NCBI RefSeq assembly: GCF_019748715.1
Contig: NZ_JACLBZ010000006.1
Location: 37,836-101,835 of the forward strand
DNA: 64,000 nt
Reading direction: 5' to 3'
From: Sporosarcina aquimarina
Lineage (GTDB): Bacteria > Bacillota > Bacilli > Bacillales_A > Planococcaceae
In this document: positions 26,248 through 35,516 of the stretch, in pieces
Layout: each line of letters starts with the position of its first letter
How positions within the stretch are numbered: the first letter of the stretch is position 1
Notes under the pieces: model-generated
The model's database searches: none
Told to the model about the DNA's origin: nothing
The model's input: the letters and a program-made list of their open reading frames with translations, nothing else
Made by a program: the position numbers and the translations under genes

Positions 26248-26475
26248 TTATTCAATGATCTCGCCTGAATAAACTCTCAGTTTTTCCTTGGCAATTACCG
26301 TTGCACTGTTTAAGTTGTCGGTGAGTGAAAAGCCAGTAGATTTTTGTATCCAAGTGTCCCATTCACTATCCCACAAATAAACATCTATCTCTAATAGCCC
26401 GTCTCGTGAACGTTTATTAATTTCAACTTTATACGCCTTACTTGGAGCGTATATTTCTTTAAGAAGTTCATGCAT
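26248..26475 (-). CDS. Hypothetical small protein (75 aa)
   Basis: Soluble protein starting MHELLKEIYAPSKAYKVEIN. The frame opens at a TTG at 26514, but the AGGAG at 26487-26491 fits ATG 26475 better. It has a beta-rich pattern with EIDVYLWDSEWDTWIQ in the middle. Not recognised; possibly an immunity-type protein given its unknown neighbour. Confidence 0.55.
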   Translation of the reverse strand: MHELLKEIYAPSKAYKVEINKRSRDGLLEIDVYLWDSEWDTWIQKSTGFSLTDNLNSATVIAKEKLRVYSGEIIE

Positions 26476-26546
26476 GACTCCAAATTCTCCTATAAATATG
26501 TATTCCTTGTTCAACTAGTGCATCTGTTTGTTGAAAACTTGTTCAC

Positions 26547-26999
26547 CTATAAATCTTGAGATAAACGAACCATATCTCTGCATTGAATACCATTTTCAAA
26601 GATTTTCTCAGAATAATGCCTAACGAAAAAGTCCATATCTACACCCATTATTCTAAACCCGCATTTTTGATAAAGAGCCAGTTGCCCAATGCTTGAATTT
26701 CCTGTTCCTATTTCAATGGTTTTGTAGCCTTTTGTCTTAGCTATCTTTATTGCATCCAACACCAACCGTTTGCCAATCCCTCTACCTTGTTGACTTTCAA
26801 TAACCGCAACATTCACTAGCTCGACTGTCTCAGGTCTTGTTGGAAGTAATACATAGGCTCCAATCGTCTGCTGTTCCATCTCAGCGATAAAACATTCTCC
26901 CCTAGTGACATACTCTTCAATAATTTTTCTTGAAGGATCAGCCAATAACAATAATTCCATTGGAGTTGTTTCGCCTTCATTAAGTTTCCTAATAACCAT
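26547..26999 (-). CDS. GNAT family N-acetyltransferase
   Basis: Acetyl-CoA-dependent transferase of about 150 residues. The acetyl-CoA loop is clear: ELVNVAVIESQQGRGIGKRL, with Q-x-x-G-x-G at about 80-86, followed by ALYQKCGFRIMG (motif B). The frame can begin five codons earlier with TTG; ATG 26999 is preceded by GGAAG. Acceptor unknown. It belongs to the run of single accessory genes in this part of the window. Confidence 0.86.
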   Translation of the reverse strand: MVIRKLNEGETTPMELLLLADPSRKIIEEYVTRGECFIAEMEQQTIGAYVLLPTRPETVELVNVAVIESQQGRGIGKRLVLDAIKIAKTKGYKTIEIGTGNSSIGQLALYQKCGFRIMGVDMDFFVRHYSEKIFENGIQCRDMVRLSQDL

Positions 27000-27109
27000 T
27001 TTCACGTCTTCCAATTCCCTTCATATTTCTTATATGTTGTTCTGCAATATGCTCTGACTGACTAAAACTGTGTTCCAGAACGCACTTAATAGCGGCATAC
27101 TTCCAGTAA

Positions 27110-27403
27110 TTAATTTTTATGATTATTTCTAAAGTTAAACAATTCATTGCCCGACAAGACAATGAATACAACATAGAAAATAAACGCGACTCCGCTCGTA
27201 GCCACGTAAAAATACCACGCTCCTAACAATAACAGCTTTGTCATGATACAGCTGATGAGTACTGTTAGCCCCGCTCCTAACACATTTTTGATCGCTGTGG
27301 AGGGTAAAAACTTGTAAATTACTTGGTAAAACAAAAATCCAATAGCAGCACTCATTACCACTGTAAACACGAACACAGAGAAAATGGTTAGATAGGCCAA
27401 CAT
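27110..27403 (-). CDS. Hypothetical three-helix membrane protein
   Basis: 97 residues with hydrophobic segments near 3-27, 41-63 and 66-84 and a basic tail FRNNHKN. GGAGGG lies before the ATG at 27403. Not recognised. The small spacing to the upstream methyltransferase-type gene does not prove a common transcript. Confidence 0.65.
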   Translation of the reverse strand: MLAYLTIFSVFVFTVVMSAAIGFLFYQVIYKFLPSTAIKNVLGAGLTVLISCIMTKLLLLGAWYFYVATSGVAFIFYVVFIVLSGNELFNFRNNHKN

Positions 27404-27494
27404 AAAAAAACCCTCCCTATAAATTCAAATGACTCTCTAAAAAAAGAAGAGCATACTGAACTATTCAATTAGCGTTCTCGTATAGTTACTCTTC

Positions 27495-28055
27495 TCAAAG
27501 ATACCTACGAACTTTTTTTCGATATCGATTGTATCCATCACCATAAATTTCTTTCAAAGAACCTTCTTCACGGAGAACCTGACGATTAATAAACCAAAAC
27601 CCGACAATTAGATACAGCAACAATATCCAATTTGGGATGACTAAAAATATTCCTGACAAGATAAACAAAAATGCCGAATAAATCGGATTTCTGCTGATGG
27701 AAAATACACCTGATGTGATAAGCTCTCCTGGATGATCCTTATCTATTCCTACACGAAAGCTTTTGCCAAAAGCAATTAAACTAAGCAAAAATAGGATAAG
27801 TCCAATTATACAAAATGCAATACCTATCCAACTTATAATTTTGTTGTTAAATAAAAAACTTCCTAGTATTGGGAGGTCAAGAACAGATGTCACTATAATA
27901 TAAAAATACAATAGAACAAATGGAATTACGATATAATCCTTTTTATCCAACTCCCCAAACTTCATAGCTTCGATTCCTTTTTTCCGCAAGATCGCAACGC
28001 GGGCAAGAACCATAATAATAACTAAGATAAGTGTGGTTATCGCAAAATATCCCAT
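27495..28055 (-). CDS. Isoprenylcysteine carboxyl methyltransferase-like protein
   Basis: Integral-membrane methyltransferase of the ICMT/PEMT-like group, 186 residues with about five membrane segments. The C-terminal SAM-binding signature TSGVFSISRNPIYSAFL, and later REEGSLKEIYGDGYNRYRKK, is typical of the group. The frame can begin five codons earlier, but GGAGGTGAT sits right before ATG 28055. Substrate unknown; it is not part of a polyketide operon, unlike the BpsB gene in this window. Confidence 0.85.
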   Translation of the reverse strand: MGYFAITTLILVIIMVLARVAILRKKGIEAMKFGELDKKDYIVIPFVLLYFYIIVTSVLDLPILGSFLFNNKIISWIGIAFCIIGLILFLLSLIAFGKSFRVGIDKDHPGELITSGVFSISRNPIYSAFLFILSGIFLVIPNWILLLYLIVGFWFINRQVLREEGSLKEIYGDGYNRYRKKVRRYL

Positions 28056-28321
28056 TAAGATCACCTCCAAATTTTAATACCATAAATCGTTTGCTGCAAT
28101 TTTTTAAAATTGAACCGGCATAAATTTCTCTTCCAATATTTCTGGTTTTAATATAGGTACACTCGAATTCCCCTTATATTTCTTTCATCTACTTGCATCG
28201 GGAGCTGTTCTTCCACTTTCAGCATTTCACCCAATACTTCTAGGTTATTATAGTGAATTCCCCTTACCATTACAGTATAATCAGATTATTAAGACTAATA
28301 TTCTGTTAGGAGGTAAAATTA

Positions 28322-28813
28322 GTGCATTTAACATACAAGCTTTTAATTTTCTTGACTCTAGTTCTTCTAGTTGCCGGGTGTTCTCAAAAAGAGGAAAGTA
28401 TATTGAAACTGCCTGAAGACATACCCGACTTTGTAAAAGAAACGGATTTTGACAGTATCGATTGGGATCATAAAGCAGTTCGTCTTTCGGATCACATGAT
28501 TGGGAATGAAAATAAATCTGGAGTCATTGGCATTGATATGCCAAGCCTGCAAACTCAAAAATGGATGTGGCATTTGTGGGGATTAGAAAACCCAGTAAAT
28601 AAAAAATTTACAGTGATCGGTTATCATAGAGAAACGGGAACGGTCCATCAGGTTTTAACATCTGGCTGGACAATCGGGCTTTCGGGAGAAAACAATGGAG
28701 CGGATGCACATACCCCCTCCAATGTACAAATACCAGAGGCGGGAGAATGGGCATTCCTGCAATATATTGAAGGCGAATTATTCGATACGTTGGTTTATAA
28801 GATTACTGAATAA
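28322..28813 (+). CDS. Hypothetical lipoprotein, DUF4871-like
   Basis: Lipoprotein of 163 residues with lipobox VAGC (Cys20). The mature part reads MPSLQTQKWMWHLWGLENP and FTVIGYHRETGTVHQVL. It resembles the DUF4871 domain of small Bacillus lipoproteins, which I recall but cannot verify. Start GTG 28322 is preceded by TAGGAGG. It may stand alone. Confidence 0.7.
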   Translation: MHLTYKLLIFLTLVLLVAGCSQKEESILKLPEDIPDFVKETDFDSIDWDHKAVRLSDHMIGNENKSGVIGIDMPSLQTQKWMWHLWGLENPVNKKFTVIGYHRETGTVHQVLTSGWTIGLSGENNGADAHTPSNVQIPEAGEWAFLQYIEGELFDTLVYKITE

Positions 28814-28867
28814 TGTGCAACGACATCTCAGATTTCAGCCCTAAACAAGCTGTTCAAAAAGTCGGAG

Positions 28868-29167
28868 TCATGGTTGCACCTGAACTAACACTAAATCCGT
28901 ATCTTCAATTGCATGCAGGCTATGCTTTTCAAGCGGTGCCATGTGCAGAATGTTTTCAGGTGTCACCTCAACCGGCTTCCCTTCCACCGTAAATCGTACC
29001 TTGCCTTTACGTACAATAATAATTGCTTCGTTTTTTGAATCGTGTTCAGCAATTTCCTCGCCTGCTTTTAGCTGGATGTTCGTCAATGTGGCATTGTCCA
29101 CTCCAACTACTTTTCCCATGTGCTTTTCTTTGTCATTCAGCTGATTCTTCGTGTCAATCAGTTTCAT
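28868..29167 (-). CDS. Cupin domain protein
   Basis: Single-domain cupin of 99 residues. The two cupin motifs are recognisable: EIAEHDSKNEAIIIVRKGKV (motif 1, one His) and HMAPLEKHSLHAIEDTDL (motif 2, three His nearby), so a metal site is possible. It overlaps the upstream luciferase-like gene by 14 bases and is translated with it. It may act on the same substrate, but nothing in the sequence says which. Confidence 0.82.
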   Translation of the reverse strand: MKLIDTKNQLNDKEKHMGKVVGVDNATLTNIQLKAGEEIAEHDSKNEAIIIVRKGKVRFTVEGKPVEVTPENILHMAPLEKHSLHAIEDTDLVLVQVQP

Positions 29168-30182
29168 TTTCTTTCGCTCCTTTCAAAAATTCATTCGCAA
29201 TCAACTCAAATGATTTCAGCTTATCATAAAAGTCATAAGTTATTGTGACAAGCATGATTTCTTCGGCTTGAAAGTCATCCGCCAGCCGTTCGAGTTGCTT
29301 GCGAACAGTTTCTGGAGTACCTACGCTCATACGCTCGCGATTGAGCTGTACGAGTTCCCATTCGAGTGGACTGTATTCATACTCAGCCGCCTGCTCAGGT
29401 GTTGGAGTTCCCTCAACCGGCATTCCTTGCTGTTGCATGATCAGCAATAAATCCAATGAAGACGCCACGCGATTCGCCTCTTCCTCTGTTTCAGCACAAA
29501 TACAGAAAACCGCCAAGGCTTGTTCCGGTTGCTGATAATAATCGGAGGCTTGAAAGTTAGTGCGGTAGTGTTTTGCAGCTTCCACGCCACCCTCACTATT
29601 AATGAATTGTGCAAAAACATACGGCAAACCTTTTTCTGCCGCTAAACTTGCTGACCCCTCATTCGTACCAAGCATCCATACCGGCGGTGCACTCTGCGTA
29701 ATCGGAGTCGCTTTTAACCCTTCATATTTATGGTCTTCAGGCAATGCATCATGTAAATACATCAGCAATTCATCCACTTGATCTGGAAATTGTTCTCTGT
29801 TTTGATACTGTCCTTTGTTTAAGGCATATGTCGCTCGCGGCATTCCGCCCGGTGCCCTGCCCATTCCGGCGTCAATTCGTCCGGGAAACAGCGCTTCGAG
29901 CACTTTAAAGTTTTCTGCCACCTTATAAGGGGAATAGTGAGGTAGCATGACACCGCCAGACCCGATGCGGATAGTGGAAGTGATAGTGGCCAAATGTGCC
30001 ATTAAGATTTCAGGAGATGAACCTGCCAATGTGGATGCATCATGATGTTCTGACACCCAAAAACGAGTATATTCCCACTCCTCCGCTTTTAACGCTAGCT
30101 CGGCTGTCTGCTGGAGAGCTTCGTGAGCGTTTTGCCCGTCTGAAATAGGCGATTGATCCAAGATACTTAATTTGACCTTCAA
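29154..30182 (-). CDS. Luciferase-like (LLM) flavin-dependent oxidoreductase
   Basis: TIM-barrel flavin monooxygenase-type protein of 342 residues. The opening LSILDQSPISDGQNAHEAL and RFWVSEHHDASTLAGSSPEI are typical of the MsnO8-like LLM group common in Firmicutes; AGMGRAPGG and PPVWMLGTNEGSASLAAEKG are other conserved blocks. It needs reduced FMN from a separate reductase. It is divergent from bpsA, with 93 bases between starts, and overlaps the cupin gene downstream. Substrate unknown. Confidence 0.9.
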   Translation of the reverse strand: MKVKLSILDQSPISDGQNAHEALQQTAELALKAEEWEYTRFWVSEHHDASTLAGSSPEILMAHLATITSTIRIGSGGVMLPHYSPYKVAENFKVLEALFPGRIDAGMGRAPGGMPRATYALNKGQYQNREQFPDQVDELLMYLHDALPEDHKYEGLKATPITQSAPPVWMLGTNEGSASLAAEKGLPYVFAQFINSEGGVEAAKHYRTNFQASDYYQQPEQALAVFCICAETEEEANRVASSLDLLLIMQQQGMPVEGTPTPEQAAEYEYSPLEWELVQLNRERMSVGTPETVRKQLERLADDFQAEEIMLVTITYDFYDKLKSFELIANEFLKGAKENETD

Positions 30183-30275
30183 GACAAGTCCTCCTCTCTT
30201 GTTGCATATAGTTTACAAGAAGTCTCAGCATAACTCACTACTCTAGCTCATTATAATTTTTAACGGAGGTTGCCT

Positions 30276-31355
30276 ATGCCAACAATTCATTCTGTCAGTA
30301 CCGTTTATCCGCCAGTTGAAATCAAGCAAGAAGAAGCCATGTCGTTTGCCCGTTCTTTGTTTTCGGATTCATTTAAAAACATTGATCGTTTACTTCAAGT
30401 GTTTCAAAATGGAGAGATTAATACACGGCAAGTATGCATGCCGATTGAATGGTATGCTGAACCGCATGATTTTGAAACTCGAAATAATGTCTATATCAAA
30501 CACGCCGTAGAGCTTGGTAAGACAGCGGTGGAACAATGTCTCAATAATACAGCCACACTTGCGCGTCCGGTAGATTTTGCTGAGATCGATGCAATCTTCT
30601 TCATTTCGAGCAGCGGTCTGGCTACGCCAAGTATCGATGCGCGCCTTATTAATCAATTACCGTTTCGTCATGATATCAAACGTATTCCGATTTGGGGACT
30701 TGGTTGTGCAGGCGGTGCTTCGGGCATGAGCCGCGCATTTGATTATTGCAACGCATACCCCGAATCAAATGTACTCGTCCTGGCGATTGAACTATGCAGT
30801 TTGACGTTCCAGCGTGACGATGTATCAAAAAGCAATTTAGTGGGTGTGTCTTTATTTTCTGACGGTGTTGCTTGTGCACTCGTTTCAGGAGAACAGTCGA
30901 CAGTGAAAAGTATACGTCCGATGCCTGCCATCCGCGCGACTTCCTCTCGCTTCATGCCGGACTCAGAGGACGTCATGGGGTGGGATATCAAAAATGATGG
31001 CCTTCATGTTGTATTTTCGAAAAGCATCCCGACCATCATCAAGAGCTGGCTTGGACCGGTCGTCCACCAGTTTGTCGAAGAACAAGAGCTGTCAATGTCC
31101 GACATTAATCATTTCGTCGCACATCCAGGGGGCAAGAAAGTGCTGGACGCTTATCAGGCCGCGCTTCATTTGGATACTAATGAAACCGCTACTTCGAAAA
31201 AAGTCTTGCAGCACCACGGCAATATGTCGTCTCCTACTGTGCTGTATGTGCTGAAAGAATTTATTGAACAACAGCCGGCTGTGGGAGAACGTGGGTTGAT
31301 GGCTGCTCTCGGTCCTGGCTTCTGCGGAGAGCTTCTGTTGCTGGAGTGGCAGTAA
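30276..31355 (+). CDS. bpsA: Type III polyketide synthase
   Basis: Chalcone-synthase-like enzyme that elongates fatty acyl-CoA with malonyl-CoA to alkylpyrones, as BpsA does in Bacillus subtilis. Catalytic Cys144 lies in GLGCAGGASG, with the catalytic His and Asn in FVAHPGGKKVLDAY and HHGNMSSPTVLYVL. The frame opens at a TTG at 30270, but CGGAGGT before ATG 30276 decides the start. The length of about 359 residues is normal. The methyltransferase bpsB begins one base after its stop. Confidence 0.94.
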   Translation: MPTIHSVSTVYPPVEIKQEEAMSFARSLFSDSFKNIDRLLQVFQNGEINTRQVCMPIEWYAEPHDFETRNNVYIKHAVELGKTAVEQCLNNTATLARPVDFAEIDAIFFISSSGLATPSIDARLINQLPFRHDIKRIPIWGLGCAGGASGMSRAFDYCNAYPESNVLVLAIELCSLTFQRDDVSKSNLVGVSLFSDGVACALVSGEQSTVKSIRPMPAIRATSSRFMPDSEDVMGWDIKNDGLHVVFSKSIPTIIKSWLGPVVHQFVEEQELSMSDINHFVAHPGGKKVLDAYQAALHLDTNETATSKKVLQHHGNMSSPTVLYVLKEFIEQQPAVGERGLMAALGPGFCGELLLLEWQ

Positions 31356-31356
31356 G

Positions 31357-31884
31357 ATGAGCGGTTTATTCTTGATTGTCTTCATTATCGTGGTCATCCA
31401 GCGATTAGTGGAGCTCGCTGTAGCGAAGCGCAATGAACGGTGGATGCTTGGCCAAGGAGCGGTTGAGGTTGGTTCGACACATTATAAATGGATGGTGCTG
31501 ATGCATACTGCATTTTTCGTCTCATTGCTTGTAGAAGTACTCATTTTCAATCGTCCTTTGCCGGCTTTTTGGGGTATCCTGCTGGCGATTTTTCTGCTGA
31601 TGCAAGTACTGCGTGTTTGGTGTCTTTCATCGCTAGGCAAGTTTTGGAATACAAAGATCCTCATCCTGCCAGGTGCGAACGTTCAGAAAAAAGGACCTTA
31701 TCGCTGGATCCGCCACCCGAATTATGTAATTGTGACTACGGAATTGCTCGTCTTGCCTTTATTGTTCAATGCGTATGTTACCGCTGGATTATTCTTTATT
31801 CTAAATCTGTGGATGCTGTCGGTTCGGATTCCTGCGGAGGAAAGAGCACTGCGGGAGCTTACGGATTATAATGAGGTGTTTTAA
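31357..31884 (+). CDS. bpsB: Alkylpyrone O-methyltransferase (ICMT-like membrane protein)
   Basis: Four- or five-helix membrane methyltransferase of 175 residues. It carries the PEMT/ICMT signature KKGPYRWIRHPNYVIVTTEL and the late IPAEERALRELTDYNEVF. In B. subtilis the neighbour of bpsA methylates the alkylpyrone to a methyl ether. The same order and near-zero spacing (1 base) here make the role highly likely. After it comes a repeat array rather than another gene. Confidence 0.92.
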   Translation: MSGLFLIVFIIVVIQRLVELAVAKRNERWMLGQGAVEVGSTHYKWMVLMHTAFFVSLLVEVLIFNRPLPAFWGILLAIFLLMQVLRVWCLSSLGKFWNTKILILPGANVQKKGPYRWIRHPNYVIVTTELLVLPLLFNAYVTAGLFFILNLWMLSVRIPAEERALRELTDYNEVF

Positions 31885-31962
31885 TTCGAAAGGATGATGT
31901 CCGGTAAATACGGGAGTTTTTGTTTCATCCAGTCGGTTGGTAAACAGAGGAAAGGTGTGGCG

Positions 31963-32118
31963 CAAGGCTGGATTGGTGCGGTTCTGAAGCTGATTGGTTC
32001 GGTTCTGAAGGTGTTTGGTTCGTTTCGGAGATAGTTTGGTTCGGATGGAGAGTTGATTGGTGCGTTTCTGAATCTGATTGGTGTGGCTACCGCATACTTT
32101 GGCTCGTTTCGCTGCTTT
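31963..32118 (+). repeat. Degenerate 21-nt tandem repeat array
   Basis: Seven neighbouring copies of a 20-22 base unit with core GATTGGTGCGTTTCTGAA (variants GTTTGGTTCGTTTCGGAG, CTTTGGCTCGTTTCGCTG). It fills most of the gap between bpsB and the next gene. The period of 21 keeps one frame in register, giving peptide-like repeats WIGAVLK/LIGSVLK/VFGSF, but this frame stops at 32032. It does not look like a CRISPR, since there are no spacers. Confidence 0.7.
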
Positions 32119-32131
32119 ACTTACCGATCGT

Positions 32132-32180
32132 ACAAAAAAGACTGTTACTGAAAGCCGTTTTGGACTTTCAGGACAGTCTG
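32132..32180 (-). terminator. Rho-independent terminator after the lipoprotein gene
   Basis: Long hairpin with AGACTGT/ACAGTCT and CTGAAAG/CTTTCAG stems and six T downstream on the minus strand. It ends the operon of response regulator, kinase and lipoprotein. Confidence 0.88.
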
Positions 32181-32191
32181 TGTTTTGATAT

Positions 32192-33310
32192 TTATTTATC
32201 CAATTCGATTTTAAAAACTTCTATTGCATCGATTTTGTCATTTCCCGGAACCGTCGTACTGATATAAGCTTTGCTTGAATCATCGCTCCAATAACCCGTC
32301 TCCGAAATCACGGCAAATAATTCTGCATTTTGCATAAGCAGCGCAGGCTTTGTTAGTTTGCCTTCTACAAACTCCGCTACATAGACATTGGTTTTATATT
32401 CTTTGCCAACTTGCACCGGCGTATCAAATAAAATTTTACTCTTATCCGGCGATAGTTTATAAAACGGCACCCAGATGCCTTCTTTATCCTCTCCACCCGC
32501 TACAAGCTGTGTCACATCTCCTGTTGATAGATTCAGCGTATAAATACCCGATTTGCCTTTGTATTCATCATTGAAAATGATCGTCTGCTCATCTAAAAAC
32601 TGAAAGCGGGCCATTGAATTTACCCCTTCCAAAGATGAAAGTTTTTTCACATCTCCATTATCCAATAAATGATACAAGCCATATCCTTCTTTTAAAGAAT
32701 TACCTGCAATATATATTCCTTCCTCGCTCGATTGAAATGAATTGATTGCTATACCGTTACTATCAAAGACTTCATCAATATCCCAACTGAACTTTTGATC
32801 GCTTTCTAAGACGGTCTTTTCCACTGTGAAATTTTCGCTAGTGTCTTTTACTTGGATGACCGACGAACCCTTAGCATCTCCAAAGTACGTACTCCACTCC
32901 TCCGTAGCATTGCCAATAAATTTTTTCGTACCGTTTTGGAAATCATGTACGTAAAACTTTTCATTTACATGTGAAATTGCTCGCTGTTCGTCATCCGATA
33001 TAGAGGTGAACGGTGTTCCCATCACCTTTTCCTTTTTTTTGCTCTCTACATCATACTTATACATTGCGTTGTGTTGATTGAAATACAACTGATTCCCTTT
33101 AAAACCTGTGTAATCCGCTGTAATTTCAATGGGAAACGTAGCTTCATGCGTGATGAGTAGATGGTTCTCATCCAACGCACTTTCAAGTTTTACATTGTCA
33201 CTTAACGTTACAGTCTTTGGCGCCACTTCTCCGGAAAGTGAACAGCCTGCTGCCAGCATACTGCTTAACGTGAGTACCGCAATTCCATGCCATTTTCTTT
33301 TCATTTTCAT
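32192..33310 (-). CDS. Beta-propeller-like lipoprotein in a two-component operon
   Basis: Lipoprotein of 372 residues with lipobox LAAGC (Cys23). Repeated blocks such as LYFNQHNAMYKYDVESKKK, GKSGIYTLNLSTGDVTQL and LSPDKSKILFDTPVQV suggest a TolB/beta-propeller-type fold. It lies 58 bases downstream of a histidine kinase and ahead of a terminator, so it is probably the third gene of that operon and may be a sensor partner or the regulated output. No ligand can be inferred. Confidence 0.8.
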   Translation of the reverse strand: MKMKRKWHGIAVLTLSSMLAAGCSLSGEVAPKTVTLSDNVKLESALDENHLLITHEATFPIEITADYTGFKGNQLYFNQHNAMYKYDVESKKKEKVMGTPFTSISDDEQRAISHVNEKFYVHDFQNGTKKFIGNATEEWSTYFGDAKGSSVIQVKDTSENFTVEKTVLESDQKFSWDIDEVFDSNGIAINSFQSSEEGIYIAGNSLKEGYGLYHLLDNGDVKKLSSLEGVNSMARFQFLDEQTIIFNDEYKGKSGIYTLNLSTGDVTQLVAGGEDKEGIWVPFYKLSPDKSKILFDTPVQVGKEYKTNVYVAEFVEGKLTKPALLMQNAELFAVISETGYWSDDSSKAYISTTVPGNDKIDAIEVFKIELDK

Positions 33311-33368
33311 AACCTCCTGTTAGTAGCGTACAGATTGATCATAAAAAAATGTTGTTGCCAACCATGCT

Positions 33369-34835
33369 TTACTTGTTGCCGACATGTTTCTGTTGAGGTA
33401 TTTTTATTTTGATTTCAGCCTGTCCATTTTTCTCTTCAAACTGAATCGTTCCGTGATGACGTGCCGTAATATCCGCACATATGAATAATCCTAAGCCTGA
33501 ACTGTTTTCCGATTTACTGTGCACGAATGGTTCGAATATATTGTCGGCAATGGCCGGAGGGATAGGCGCGCATGGATTGGTCACCATGATTTCTTGGTCT
33601 ACAGTGATTTCAATAACGCACCCTGGTATTCCATGCAGGATGGCATTATCAATTACATTAATAAAGAGCTGTTGGATTTCATTCGGATTGCCCTCCACTA
33701 TATAAGGACGGCCTTGCAGGTGAATCTTCATGTCGCGTGGAACTGCCATCATTTGCAGGTCTTCACAGACAGATTGCAGCATCGGATACACATCTACAGT
33801 TTCATGAATGGAATCGGGCACATACGATTGGTATTTTGACAGTGCTAGTAATTGAGTGACCATTTCATTTAGACGTTCGCTCTCTTTTCTAATTTTCAAA
33901 GAAGCTTTTTGTAGAAATTCTATGTCATCAAATGCTCTTTCTCCTATTATTTGGGCATAGCCTGAAATGGTTGTCAGCGGTGTTTTCAGTTCATGGGTAA
34001 TATTATGGAAGAAAGTTGTGCGTTTTTCTTCGAGCACTACCACTTTGTCTTTCTCCTGTTCAATCGTTTGAATATGCTGCTGAATTTGCAATTGCATCTG
34101 CAGGAAATTCTGAGCCAGTTCACCTATTTCATCGGATGCCTTGTTTGCAGAAATTGGCTGATAGTCGCCTGTTGTCATCCTTTTCGTTGCACTTGTCACT
34201 TCTTTAACTCTTCGTATGAATTGATTAACTAATAACAATGAAATTAAATAGACGCCGCAAAACAAAAGTATGGTAAGCAAGGTGAATGCCCGAAGCAGGC
34301 TTTTATTATGTAAGAAAACATCCGTGTAATCTGCTGTAAAACGAACGACTCCGTAGAGCGTATCATTCAGATAAAGCGGGTACGCGAAATAGAGAAGTGT
34401 CCCCTCCCGCAGCGGTTGAATGGTATAAGAAGATTTATTTTGAAATGCTTGTTTTAACTCCTCGCTGCTGTTCTCCCCTACACTTGCTTGATAGCGTTGC
34501 TGTTCCATCAGAATTGGGCGATCGATTGGCACAGCTTCATATAAAAACCGCCCTTCGCTATCAAACAAAGCTACACTTTGGTTATTCATTTTACTTAATT
34601 CATTCGCAAGTGTATCACTGTGTTCAACGATGAAGTTTCCGTTTTGCGGATGCAGTTGTTCAAATTGTTTTATAAATTGAGTCGACGAATATTGCAGCGA
34701 GGTCACAGCTTCTTCGAGATTGGTCATCGTATATTTTTCAAGTATCTTCGCCATGATTTGATTGCTCAGAACTGCTGCAAAGAAAAACAAGATGAAAAAA
34801 ACAATAAAGAATTTCTTCCGGATCGTTAGTTTCAT
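33369..34835 (-). CDS. Sensor histidine kinase
   Basis: Membrane sensor kinase of 488 residues. The first helix is at about 8-28, an extracellular sensor domain runs from 30 to about 165, and the second helix is at about 183-203. A HAMP-like linker (VTSATKRMTTGDYQ), the H box FFHNITHELKTPLTTISG with the phosphorylated His, the N box INVIDNAILHG and the G box SSGLGLFICAD follow. It is 3 bases downstream of its response regulator. A decayed relative of its sensor domain is at 47480-47660. Signal unknown. Confidence 0.93.
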   Translation of the reverse strand: MKLTIRKKFFIVFFILFFFAAVLSNQIMAKILEKYTMTNLEEAVTSLQYSSTQFIKQFEQLHPQNGNFIVEHSDTLANELSKMNNQSVALFDSEGRFLYEAVPIDRPILMEQQRYQASVGENSSEELKQAFQNKSSYTIQPLREGTLLYFAYPLYLNDTLYGVVRFTADYTDVFLHNKSLLRAFTLLTILLFCGVYLISLLLVNQFIRRVKEVTSATKRMTTGDYQPISANKASDEIGELAQNFLQMQLQIQQHIQTIEQEKDKVVVLEEKRTTFFHNITHELKTPLTTISGYAQIIGERAFDDIEFLQKASLKIRKESERLNEMVTQLLALSKYQSYVPDSIHETVDVYPMLQSVCEDLQMMAVPRDMKIHLQGRPYIVEGNPNEIQQLFINVIDNAILHGIPGCVIEITVDQEIMVTNPCAPIPPAIADNIFEPFVHSKSENSSGLGLFICADITARHHGTIQFEEKNGQAEIKIKIPQQKHVGNK

Positions 34836-34838
34836 TGC

Positions 34839-35516
34839 TCAATATCCTCTCATTCTATAACCTACGCCGAATACCGTCTCGATGAGTGATGATTCGAGCT
34901 TCTTACGAATTCGTTGAACATGTACGTCCACTGTTCGCAGTCCACCTTCATAATCCATTTCCCAGACGGTGTCGAGAATTTCTTCTCTTGAAAATACTTG
35001 ATTCCGATGTTGAACAAATAATAGTAAGAGTTCATATTCCTTCGGCTTTAATGTGACCAATTGTCCATCCTTGAAAACGGAGTGGGCACGTGGGTCGATA
35101 TGGATACTCTCATTGAGGTGAATCAATCGATATGGCTTCTGGTTGCGTCGAAGTAACACATTCACACGCGCAAGAACTTCCCGAATATCGAATGGCTTCG
35201 TCATATAATCTTCTGCACCGAGTTCGAGGCCTACAACTTTGTCTACGATATCATCGCGCGCTGTCAGCATGAGAATCGGGGAATTCGTCATGACCGTAAT
35301 CTTTTTGCAAAGCTCAAAGCCCGTGGTATCGGGCAGCATGATATCTAAAATAATAAGATCAATCTCGATCCCTTGAAGAATTTCTAACGCCTTCACTCCT
35401 GTAGATGCACCCATGACTCGAAACCCGGCTTTCCGTAAAGCATACGATAGTATATCGTAGATCGATTCTTCATCTTCTATAATTAAGATCGTTTTTTGTA
35501 CGTGTTCCATTTTCAT
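34839..35516 (-). CDS. OmpR/PhoB family response regulator
   Basis: Two-domain regulator of 225 residues. The receiver has acidic pocket EDEE, phospho-acceptor Asp58 (LIILDIMLPD) and Lys in DYMTKPFDIREVL. The C-terminal winged helix has the recognition region RTVDVHVQRIRKKLE. First gene of an operon with kinase and lipoprotein. No binding site is evident. Confidence 0.94.
   Translation of the reverse strand: MKMEHVQKTILIIEDEESIYDILSYALRKAGFRVMGASTGVKALEILQGIEIDLIILDIMLPDTTGFELCKKITVMTNSPILMLTARDDIVDKVVGLELGAEDYMTKPFDIREVLARVNVLLRRNQKPYRLIHLNESIHIDPRAHSVFKDGQLVTLKPKEYELLLLFVQHRNQVFSREEILDTVWEMDYEGGLRTVDVHVQRIRKKLESSLIETVFGVGYRMRGY

Noticed and set aside
26989..27174. Minus-strand frame with KINYWKYAAIKCVLEHSF
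   Set aside because: Looks protein-like but has no start signal, overlaps the GNAT start and the upstream membrane gene, and matches nothing I know; at best a relic.
31963..32118. CRISPR array
   Set aside because: Units are adjacent without spacers and drift in sequence; no cas genes in the window.
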